Below the pieces are notes generated by a model. The model was not told the DNA's origin. It saw only the letters and a program-made list of their open reading frames with translations, and did no database searches. From an uncultured Latescibacterota bacterium (GTDB lineage: Bacteria; Latescibacterota; UBA2968): a DNA stretch of 64,000 nt. Shown piece after piece: positions 1-7,031 of this stretch; the stretch's first letter is position 1; the number at the start of each line of letters is the position of its first letter. Made by a program: the position numbers and the translations under genes. The stretch spans positions 634,394 to 698,393 of the forward strand of contig OY282377.1 in NCBI GenBank assembly GCA_958295785.1, in the 5' to 3' direction.

Positions 1-557
1 AAATTGCGAAAAGCGTTCGCGGCTTTGAAGCGCTGTAGTTGCCCCAAACTGCTGATAGCCAATACGTCAGGCATAACCGCTTGTTCTTCTCTGGTGAGTT
101 CGATATCTTTATTGAAATCTTCTTCGTTGCTGACGGCAGTGCCTTGCCCTCTAGAAAAATCGATAAAGTGAAAAGGTGCGCCATAGCTGGAAAGCTTGTA
201 GCGCAGTATTTCTCGGCGCACCAGCGGTTTCCCGTTTTCCAAGCCTATTTCCAGCCTATAGGTCGCTAGGCGTTCTCTTTTCGCTATGGTCAAGCGAAAT
301 TTGAGTTCTATGACGATGCTTTCAGACAGACCGACGCCACGGGTGATCACTTCCTTAAATCCGTTGAACCCCCCTTCGTTTTGCAAGGCGATGCGGACGT
401 TCTGTGATAAACAGTTCTTCAAAAATGAAAAGACGCGAAACAAGGTGGTTTTGCCGACCCCATTCTTGCCGACAAACACCGCCAATGGAGGCAGTCCCTT
501 TAGGTTAATGTTCTTGAATGCCTTAAAATTTTGGATGTGGATTTCTTCTATGACCAT
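1..557 (-). CDS. AAA-family ATPase, C-terminal part cut by left edge
   Basis: The reverse strand reads without a stop from ATG at 557 to the left edge, giving about 185 residues. The protein begins MVIEEIHIQNFKAFKNI and carries a Walker A motif, GKNGVGKTT, near residues 28-36. This 'IxNFKxFK...GxNGxGKT' layout is typical of RecF/SMC-like AAA ATPases of the AAA_15/AAA_21 type, often found in OLD-like nucleases or defence modules. Walker B and the signature motif would lie beyond the edge. A good sigma70-like promoter sits 46-80 bp upstream. The + strand open frames here are shadows. Its partner, if any, is outside the window, so the biological role is unknown. Confidence 0.8.
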   Translation of the reverse strand, partial: MVIEEIHIQNFKAFKNINLKGLPPLAVFVGKNGVGKTTLFRVFSFLKNCLSQNVRIALQNEGGFNGFKEVITRGVGLSESIVIELKFRLTIAKRERLATYRLEIGLENGKPLVRREILRYKLSSYGAPFHFIDFSRGQGTAVSNEEDFNKDIELTREEQAVMPDVLAISSLGQLQRFKAANAFRN

Positions 558-609
558 AGCCAATACCCATGCATGAGGGAGCGATGCGGCTGAAAATGGC
601 ATAAATGCT

Positions 610-638
610 ATCGTAAGCGGTGTATATGATATTGTCAA
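610..638 (-). promoter_or_regulatory. Predicted sigma70-like promoter for the AAA ATPase
   Basis: On the minus strand TTGACA (633-638) and TACGAT (610-615) are separated by exactly 17 bases. Transcription would start near 603, leaving a leader of about 46 bases before the ATG at 557. The -35 matches consensus and the -10 matches 4 of 6 positions. Prediction only. Confidence 0.5.
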
Positions 639-721
639 GCACAATGTATGACTTGCAATGTGCGGCACTATGACAATTCAAACGTTGCGGAGAGAGGCCG
701 GAGGAGGGCCCCTATTTCGTC

Positions 722-2074
722 TTAAAACAACTTCTCGGATGGCATCACTTGTGGCGCGTCATTTGGGGACTGGCCGTCTGGGTCATTGACCCGAGAACCG
801 CTCGGCGCGGCGACGTAGCTATCGGGCAACAGGGGATCATGTGTCTCTGCCATCCACTCATCCAACCGCTCGCGCAATGCCTTCCGAATCGGTGCCATAT
901 CTTCTCGATCAATGATGTTGTGCGCTTCGTCGGGGTCGAACATCAAATCGTATAACATCTCTTGATCGCGCGGCAATTTCTCCCAATTTTGATCCAGCAA
1001 AAACGCTTTTGTCGGCGTATCATCCACATTGGGCAACACGAGTTTGTCGCGGCCGTCATATCGCCGGATATACTTGTATCTTTCCGTGCGGATGCTCCGC
1101 ATGGGTTCATACGCCGCGTGGTAGTTCACCTCTGAAAAAATTTCTTCCCGATGGCGATCCTCTCCGCCATTGACCAGCGGGCACAGGGATTTGCCTTCTA
1201 CATGGTCGGGTATTTCAATGCCCGCAACGCAATAGGCTGTGGGCAATACGTCCATCAAACTCACCATCGCATTTGCGACTTTCCCGCCTGCAAACCCGCC
1301 CGGCCCGCGGATGATCAAATACACGCCAATGCCGTGATCGGTCAGGTTGCACATGTTGCGCGGAAATTGCAACCCGTGATCGGCAAAACAGAACGTCAGG
1401 GTATGCTCTGCCAAACCGGTTTCTTCAAGCGCGGCGAGCACTTTTCCGTAGTGGTCGTCCATCACGCGCGCAGACGCTTTATAGTCCGCCATATCTGCTC
1501 GCGTCTCGGGCGTATCGGGCAAGGGGCGAGGGGGCAAGCAAAACTGTTCGCGCTCTGCGGGGTGATTTTGCGGGTCGGCTTTGTGAAAGGGCCGGTGCGT
1601 CTCATTCAATCCCAAATTTAAGAAAAAGGGTTGTCGCGGCGCGTTGGTCAAAAAATCCACCACCGCACCGGCCGGTTCGATCCGCTTGGGCAAGTTGGGA
1701 TAATTGGTGTCCAATCCCGAGAGCACGGCGTCATATCCAATCGCATTCAAATTCGGCATCGTGTGTTCCACGCCCGCTGTCGCGGTAAAATAGCCATTGG
1801 CCTTAAAAATGCGTGCCGCGTGCCAGTCGCAATTCGACATGGCAAAGCCGCGGTGTGCAAGGCCGAGCATCCCACACGAATGGGGGTACATGCCGGTCAA
1901 AAAACTCGCCCTGCTCGGCGAACACGTCGGCGCGGTGGCATAAGCCCGCCGAAACAACACGCCTTCTTCGGCCAGTCGCTGTACATGCGGCGTTGGCACG
2001 GCGTGTCCATAAGGTTCGATATGCGTTCCCGTGTTGTGCGAGTGCATAAACAGAATATTGGGTCGATTACCCAT
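722..2074 (-). CDS. Sulfatase 1 (sulfamidase-like, no signal peptide)
   Basis: A 450-residue alkaline-phosphatase-superfamily sulfatase. The activation signature C-x-P-x-R appears as CSPSR at residues 51-55 followed by ASFLTG; the cysteine would be converted to formylglycine. The start at 2074 (MGNRPNILF) is preferred over ATG 2101 because AAGGAAGG lies a few bases upstream of it. Overall it resembles the N-sulfoglucosamine sulfohydrolase-like branch. The usual N-terminal metal-binding Asp pair is replaced: the segment reads FMHSHNTG. A subfamily with HSHDTG is known to me, so the Asn is the odder change. No signal peptide is visible, so the enzyme is probably cytoplasmic. Substrate unknown. 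It is divergent from the PhoD-like gene. Confidence 0.88.
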   Translation of the reverse strand: MGNRPNILFMHSHNTGTHIEPYGHAVPTPHVQRLAEEGVLFRRAYATAPTCSPSRASFLTGMYPHSCGMLGLAHRGFAMSNCDWHAARIFKANGYFTATAGVEHTMPNLNAIGYDAVLSGLDTNYPNLPKRIEPAGAVVDFLTNAPRQPFFLNLGLNETHRPFHKADPQNHPAEREQFCLPPRPLPDTPETRADMADYKASARVMDDHYGKVLAALEETGLAEHTLTFCFADHGLQFPRNMCNLTDHGIGVYLIIRGPGGFAGGKVANAMVSLMDVLPTAYCVAGIEIPDHVEGKSLCPLVNGGEDRHREEIFSEVNYHAAYEPMRSIRTERYKYIRRYDGRDKLVLPNVDDTPTKAFLLDQNWEKLPRDQEMLYDLMFDPDEAHNIIDREDMAPIRKALRERLDEWMAETHDPLLPDSYVAAPSGSRVNDPDGQSPNDAPQVMPSEKLF

Positions 2075-2170
2075 GCAGACCTTCCTTGTCGCGTGTCTCA
2101 TTCATGTATATCTTATGCCTACCCATTGTAATGGATTTGTCACGCCGTTGAAACCAATTTCTAAATGTCT

Positions 2171-2193
2171 GGTGTCATAAAAATAATGACACC
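2171..2193. promoter_or_regulatory. Perfect 8-bp inverted repeat in leader of PhoD-like gene
   Basis: GGTGTCAT (2171-2178) and ATGACACC (2186-2193) are separated by a 7-base A-rich spacer. It lies 30 bp before the ATG at 2223, in the divergent region between sulfatase 1 and the phosphatase. It could be an operator or an RNA hairpin. No T-run follows on the + strand, so a terminator is less likely. Confidence 0.4.
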
Positions 2194-2222
2194 CACGCAC
2201 ACCTGTAAAAAAGAGATTCAAA

Positions 2223-3554
2223 ATGATTCGCCTGCTGATTGCGACCTTCTATATCCTGTCGATCACCCCTTATATTCAGGCTGCCGAATTGATTGCCGGC
2301 CCAATGGTTGGACATACCACGACAAATTCTGCCCGCATTTGGGTGGAAACCGATAGCCCTGCAAAAGTACAAATCACGTATTGGATGGCGACAAATAACA
2401 AACCGCTTGCAAAGGGCACAGCCAATGCCATGACGGGCAAAGACGCGCCACACACCGCCGTTGTCAAACTCGCTGGGTTGAACCCCAATGCCCAGATACA
2501 CTACGAAGTGCGGTTGGACAATCGCACAGTGCGCCCGCTCGCGCCGCAGGTATTTTACACTATGCCCAAAAATGACAATGAAGTCAATTTTATGGTGGCA
2601 TTTGGTTCGTGTATGAACCCGAGCACGGTTCCGTATCAGCCCATTTGGGAAAAGGCTGCCCAATATCGCCCGGCCGCATTTCTCTATATTGGGGACATCA
2701 ATTATCTGCCCAGCCCAGAAGCGGAATTTGGCGAAGAGGTGGCCCTCGTGCGCGAAGCCATTGCCGTCTATCACCGCGGCGTTCGCCACCTTTCAGGCGT
2801 TCGCACCCTGATGGCGACCACGCCGAGTTATGGCATTTGGGACGACCACGATTACGGCCCCAACAATTCGGATCGCACGTTCAGATGGCGCGAAGAAACG
2901 CTCGAGATGTACAAACATTTTTGGGCAAATCCAAGCGCGGGCACGCCCGGTACAAAAGGCATTTTTTACACATTCAAGATCGCCGATGTCGAGTTTTTCA
3001 TGCTCGACAACCGCTACCACCGCGACCCGGAAGAGGATGAGAATCGGAAAACGATGTTTGGACAACCGCAGTTGGATTGGCTCAAAAACGGCCTCAAAGA
3101 GAGCGCGGCCACCTTTAAGGTCATCGTGCAGGGCGGGAGTTCTGTTTTTACCGGGCGGGGTGAACGCTGGTCGAATTGGGGCACGGAACGAGACGATTTT
3201 CTCAAATGGATGTTTGGCGAAAAAATTTCAGGGGTCTTTTTTCTCGCAGGCGATTGGCATGTGGGCACCCTGAATCGGCTCCATCGTCCCGATGATGCGT
3301 ATCCCCTCTACGAATTGCTCAGTTCCAACTCGGGCGTGCGAAAAGAACCCATCGCGCTCAATACATCTCAGGGGCGTGGCGGCCATCATCAATCTGCGGC
3401 CAAATTATTCCGAGGGTACAACTTTGGCGCCCTTTGGTTTACGGGTAAAAAAGGCGAACGCAGCGTTGCCCTTCAAATTATAGACGAAAAGGGCACGGTG
3501 CAAATCCACCGCCAATTATCCGAGCGAGATCTCATGCCCAAAGCCGAGCAATAG
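2223..3554 (+). CDS. PhoD-like alkaline phosphatase/phosphodiesterase, secreted
   Basis: A 443-residue PhoD-family metallophosphatase. Residues 1-20 form a signal peptide ending in IQA/A. An N-terminal PhoD/fibronectin-like domain (about 22-115) precedes the metallophosphatase domain. Visible metal-binding motifs are FGSCMNPS, YIGDINY, WDDHDYGPN and FLAGDWHVG, matching the Fe/Ca PhoD fold. The protein would hydrolyse phosphate mono- or diesters in the periplasm or at the cell surface. The shorter, sulfatase-neighbour type is common in planctomycete-like genomes. The ATG at 2223 follows AAAAGAGAT, a moderate ribosome binding site. Exact substrate cannot be read from sequence. Confidence 0.88.
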   Translation: MIRLLIATFYILSITPYIQAAELIAGPMVGHTTTNSARIWVETDSPAKVQITYWMATNNKPLAKGTANAMTGKDAPHTAVVKLAGLNPNAQIHYEVRLDNRTVRPLAPQVFYTMPKNDNEVNFMVAFGSCMNPSTVPYQPIWEKAAQYRPAAFLYIGDINYLPSPEAEFGEEVALVREAIAVYHRGVRHLSGVRTLMATTPSYGIWDDHDYGPNNSDRTFRWREETLEMYKHFWANPSAGTPGTKGIFYTFKIADVEFFMLDNRYHRDPEEDENRKTMFGQPQLDWLKNGLKESAATFKVIVQGGSSVFTGRGERWSNWGTERDDFLKWMFGEKISGVFFLAGDWHVGTLNRLHRPDDAYPLYELLSSNSGVRKEPIALNTSQGRGGHHQSAAKLFRGYNFGALWFTGKKGERSVALQIIDEKGTVQIHRQLSERDLMPKAEQ

Positions 3555-3590
3555 AAAGGGTCTTTTGTCGTTTTTAAGGAGAATCGGATT

Positions 3591-4208
3591 GTGAAGAGGG
3601 TTTTCATCTATTGGGATAATTCCAATATCTTCATCAGCGCGCAAGAAGCCGCTGTTGACCGCGAAGGCGAGGAAACGCGCTCGCGGGTGCGTATTCATTT
3701 TCGCAATCTCCTCGCGCTGGCACATGCGGGGCGGTCAATTGAGCGGGCTATCGCCGTTGGCTCCATTCCGCCAGAGTTGCGCCAAGTTTGGAACCGCTTG
3801 GAGAACGAAGATGTCGAGGGGCGTTTGTTGGAATGCGGCGCACTGCACGGCAGCGAGGAGGGGGTGGATCAACTTTTGCAAACCTTTATGCTGCGCGATG
3901 CAGTCGATTACAACGGCGCGCCGGGGATTGCCGTCCTGCTCACGGGTGACGGCAGCGGATTTGCAGATGGCGTCGGATTTCACGCCGACTTGGATCGCAT
4001 GCATCGCAGGGGTTGGGCCATAGAAGTGCTGTCGTGGCGTCACAGTTGCAACCGCCGGATGCGCGAATGGGCAGAGCGGAACGGAAAGTTTATCGCGCTG
4101 GACGATTTCTACAACAGCATCACGTTCTTGGAAGGTGCCTGGCCGGGCCAGCCCGTTGCCGATCCGCGATACGCAGAGCCATTGCGCCTTGACGCGCGCC
4201 CGCAATAG
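3591..4208 (+). CDS. NYN-domain (PIN-like) putative RNase
   Basis: A 205-residue protein with an N-terminal NYN motif, VFIYWDNSNIF (residues 4-14); the Asp and Asn residues fit the NYN/LabA-like acidic pocket. A second acidic motif, LLTGDGSGF, and a C-terminal WRHSCNRRMREWA stretch also fit the family. NYN proteins are PIN-fold RNases, so RNA cleavage is the likely activity; the target is unknown. Translation starts at GTG 3591, supported by AAGGAG about 9 bases upstream. It follows the PhoD-like gene by 36 bp in the same direction and may be cotranscribed. Confidence 0.8.
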   Translation: MKRVFIYWDNSNIFISAQEAAVDREGEETRSRVRIHFRNLLALAHAGRSIERAIAVGSIPPELRQVWNRLENEDVEGRLLECGALHGSEEGVDQLLQTFMLRDAVDYNGAPGIAVLLTGDGSGFADGVGFHADLDRMHRRGWAIEVLSWRHSCNRRMREWAERNGKFIALDDFYNSITFLEGAWPGQPVADPRYAEPLRLDARPQ

Positions 4209-4254
4209 AGCAAAGATCGCCAAACATATCCGCACATGACGCCCCCACTCCCTT

Positions 4255-4740
4255 ATGGATATCCATCCCCTCATTGCCCACTTTCCCATTGCGTTGTTGC
4301 TCGTCGGCGTTGCATGCGATGCCATTGGCATTGTCACGCGGCGCGACTTTTTTTCTCAAACGGGCTATCTGCTCTTTTCCCTCGGGGCATTAAGCGCGAT
4401 TCCCGTCGCGCTCACAGGAGAGCAGGCGGGCGAACTCGCGCGGCATATCGACCGTATTGCCGCGGATTTGGACGACCACGACAGGTTGGGAACCGCCGCG
4501 ACGCTCCTCGCGGTTGCCCTCGCGCTGGTACGCACGCATTTCACGTTAAAAAAGCAATTCACCGGAAGCATTCGCTATGTGTATCTCGCCTTTGCCTTCG
4601 TCACTGCGGGCCTCATCGCGGCGGCGGGATACACGGGCGGGCATCTGGTTTATCGCTACGGAGCGGGCACCGAGCCCGTGACTTCGCAGATCAAAGTGGA
4701 AAAACGCATCCCGCAAAGCGACGCGTTTGAAAGCCAATAA
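4255..4740 (+). CDS. DUF2231-family membrane protein
   Basis: A 161-residue integral membrane protein beginning MDIHPLIAHFPIALLLVG, the hallmark N-terminus of DUF2231. About four hydrophobic helices are visible, with short loops and a charged C-terminal tail. DUF2231 proteins are predicted membrane proteins sometimes linked to haem or redox; no biochemical role is established. The gene stops 3 bp before the methyltransferase ATG and probably shares an mRNA with it. Confidence 0.8.
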   Translation: MDIHPLIAHFPIALLLVGVACDAIGIVTRRDFFSQTGYLLFSLGALSAIPVALTGEQAGELARHIDRIAADLDDHDRLGTAATLLAVALALVRTHFTLKKQFTGSIRYVYLAFAFVTAGLIAAAGYTGGHLVYRYGAGTEPVTSQIKVEKRIPQSDAFESQ

Positions 4741-4743
4741 GAC

Positions 4744-5463
4744 ATGCCCATTTACCTCAAAAATCCGCATAGCATTCTCGCGGTGCTGGAGAAGCGACCG
4801 GGGGATGTGATCGAGATTCGGTTGCCATCCACACGCGCGGGGGATGCGTGGAGTGCCGTGCAGGAACGGGCAGAAGCTATGGGTGCGCGTTTGCGTTGCG
4901 GGCAGGGGACAGCGCGGCACAATCGGTCGCATGGCGGACGCATTGGCGAGGCTGCGGTTAAAGCGCACCCCGGTTGCGCGCTCGACGCATTATTTGCCTA
5001 TCGCACGGGCGTGTATGTCGCGCTCGACACGGTTCAGGATCCGCAAAACCTCGGCGCGATTTTTCGCACGGCGGCCTTTTTTGGGGTTCGCGGCATTTTG
5101 CTCACCCGAAACCGATCCGCACCGCTGTCGTCTGCGGCTTATGACGTGGCTTCGGGGGGGATAGAATACGTCCCGTTTTCGATTCAGACCAATCTCAGTC
5201 GCGCGTTGGAGGTTGCCAAAGACGCGGGGCTTTGGATTCTCGGCACTGCGGAGGACGCGCCAGACGATTTGACCCCCATTTCGGCGGACCGCGCGTGGCT
5301 GCTCGTGTTCGGCAACGAGGAGACCGGTATGCGACGCCTCACCCGAGACAAATGCGACGCCATCTGCCGCGTCTCGCGTCGCGGTGCCATCGCGTCTTTG
5401 AATGTGTCGGCTACGGCTGCGATTTGCATTCACCATCTCACACAAGGAGTTTCCAATGGCTGA
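4744..5463 (+). CDS. rlmB: TrmH/SpoU-family RNA 2'-O-methyltransferase, RlmB-like
   Basis: A 239-residue SPOUT methyltransferase. A short N-terminal substrate-binding domain (about 1-85) precedes the knotted SpoU domain. The three SpoU motifs are clear: DPQNLGAIFRTAAFFG (catalytic Asn and Arg), VFGNEETGM, and the C-terminal SLNVSAT. The layout fits RlmB, which methylates a 23S rRNA guanosine, but TrmH or YsgA-type targets cannot be excluded. The ORF overlaps the start of the sulfatase 2 gene by 8 bp, so the two are translationally linked. Confidence 0.8.
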   Translation: MPIYLKNPHSILAVLEKRPGDVIEIRLPSTRAGDAWSAVQERAEAMGARLRCGQGTARHNRSHGGRIGEAAVKAHPGCALDALFAYRTGVYVALDTVQDPQNLGAIFRTAAFFGVRGILLTRNRSAPLSSAAYDVASGGIEYVPFSIQTNLSRALEVAKDAGLWILGTAEDAPDDLTPISADRAWLLVFGNEETGMRRLTRDKCDAICRVSRRGAIASLNVSATAAICIHHLTQGVSNG

Positions 5464-6874
5464 TAACAGGCCGAATATTTTGCTCATTATGACCGACCAA
5501 CAGCGCGGGGATTGCCTGGGCATTGAGGATCATCCCGTGTTGCAAACGCCCAATCTCGATTACATGGCCGCGTCTGGCGTGCGATTTCGCCGTGCGTATT
5601 CGGCGTGTCCGGTCTGTGTGCCCGCGCGGCGCACGGTGATCACGGGTCGCAAGCCGAGCAACCACGGCGCGCTCCAAAATGCGTCGGCACCGCTTCCGTG
5701 GCCGACTTTGCCGGGGGTGTTGCGCGACGCGGGGTACCGCACGCATCTTTCGGGCAAAGCCCATTGGGGGCCGCCTGCGACCGAGCTCGGCTTTGATACC
5801 GCGGAATGGGCAGACAGCCCCATCTCGGGCGTTGACAATGATTATCAAAGGTACGTGCGCGAAAACGGCGCGCCGTGGCACCGCGCTTCCGATGCCCATG
5901 GCATGCCCAGCAATGGGTTTCCAGGGCGGCCGTGGCATTTGGACGAGCATCTGCATTTTACCAACTGGTGCGTGCAAAAAGGGCTTGAGTTTATCGACGC
6001 GCAAACGGGCGACCAGCCGTGGTTTCTCGCGGTGAATTTTATTCATCCACACCAGCCCGTCACCCCGCCGGCGCATTACTTTGACAAGTATATGGCGATG
6101 GATTTGCCCGCGCCTTATGTGGGCGATTGGGCGCGCGTTTTCTATGGCCCCGTGCGCGGGTTGCAACCCGAATGCTGGCGGCTATGCCTCGACCCCCCGG
6201 TGATGAAAGCCACGCGCGCCGGGTATTACGGCTGCATTGAGCACATCGACCACCAGATCGCTCGGTTGGTGAGCAACCGCGTGTTGCCCCAAAATACCAT
6301 TGTCGTTTTCGCGTCTGACCACGGGGAAATGCTCGGCGACCACCAGTGGCTTCGCAAGCGCAATCCCTTTGAACCGTCTGCCCGCGTTCCCCTGCTGATG
6401 AAATTTCCCAATCACTTGGGCCTGCCCCAAGCGCGCGTGATCGACCACCCCGTTGAACTGATGGACATGATGCCCACCTTGCTCGACGCGGTCGGCGTTC
6501 CGATTCCCGATACGGTGGATGGACAGAGCGCGTTGCCCATCATTCGCGATCCAAACGCGGAATGGCGCGATTATGTCCACGGCGAATGCGCCAATGTGCC
6601 CACGTCGAACAGCGGCATGCAATACGTGACGGATGGCAAACGCAAGTACGTATGGTTGCCGGGGCAGGGGCGCGAACTCTTTTTTGATGTTGAAAATGAT
6701 CCCCGCGAAATGACGAACCTCGCCGACGATCCCGAGTGGGCCGAGGAAATCGCAAGGTGGCGATCCCGGCTCATCGCTGAACTCAACGGTCGGCCCGAGG
6801 GCTTTACAGACGGTGAACGTCTCATCGCGCAACCCGGCCCGACTGCGGCCACGCTGCCGGTTTGGGAGGGATAA
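5456..6874 (+). CDS. Sulfatase 2 (no signal peptide)
   Basis: A 472-residue sulfatase. It begins MADNRPNILLIMTDQQRGD with the metal-binding Asp-Gln, and carries C-x-P-x-R as CVPAR at residues 54-58 followed by RTVITG. Further conserved segments are SGKAHWG, FASDHGEMLGDH and a C-terminal ENDPREMTNLADDP typical of family S1. The start at 5456 has AAGGAG 8 bases upstream; an in-frame ATG at 5402 lies inside the methyltransferase and is rejected. No signal peptide, so a cytoplasmic location is likely. Its maturation needs a formylglycine-generating enzyme, and none with catalytic cysteines is in the window. Confidence 0.9.
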   Translation: MADNRPNILLIMTDQQRGDCLGIEDHPVLQTPNLDYMAASGVRFRRAYSACPVCVPARRTVITGRKPSNHGALQNASAPLPWPTLPGVLRDAGYRTHLSGKAHWGPPATELGFDTAEWADSPISGVDNDYQRYVRENGAPWHRASDAHGMPSNGFPGRPWHLDEHLHFTNWCVQKGLEFIDAQTGDQPWFLAVNFIHPHQPVTPPAHYFDKYMAMDLPAPYVGDWARVFYGPVRGLQPECWRLCLDPPVMKATRAGYYGCIEHIDHQIARLVSNRVLPQNTIVVFASDHGEMLGDHQWLRKRNPFEPSARVPLLMKFPNHLGLPQARVIDHPVELMDMMPTLLDAVGVPIPDTVDGQSALPIIRDPNAEWRDYVHGECANVPTSNSGMQYVTDGKRKYVWLPGQGRELFFDVENDPREMTNLADDPEWAEEIARWRSRLIAELNGRPEGFTDGERLIAQPGPTAATLPVWEG

Positions 6875-6894
6875 AGTGTAGCGTGCAGCGTGCA

Positions 6895-6922
6895 GAGGGG
6901 CGATGCCCCCGTGCTCGCCCGC
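6895..6922. repeat. Dispersed palindromic repeat, copy 1
   Basis: Contains GGGGCGATGCCCC followed by CGTGCTCGCCCG. It is the reverse-complement orientation of the family consensus GGGCGAGCACGGGGG-CATCGCCCCTACG. It lies 21 bp after the sulfatase 2 stop and could form a hairpin at the end of that transcript. Confidence 0.75.
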
Positions 6923-7031
6923 CATTATCCCATGTACGCGCAAGCCCCCGCAACTGGCTCCTGATTAAATTCTTTCAGGGTCAGCCTGCGAGGGCTTGTG
7001 TCGTTAGTGACGCTTTCTCATGACCAGCCGG

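Noticed and set aside
39-576. Two + strand open frames at the left edge
   Set aside because: They are shadows of the minus-strand ATPase, which has a Walker A motif and a promoter.
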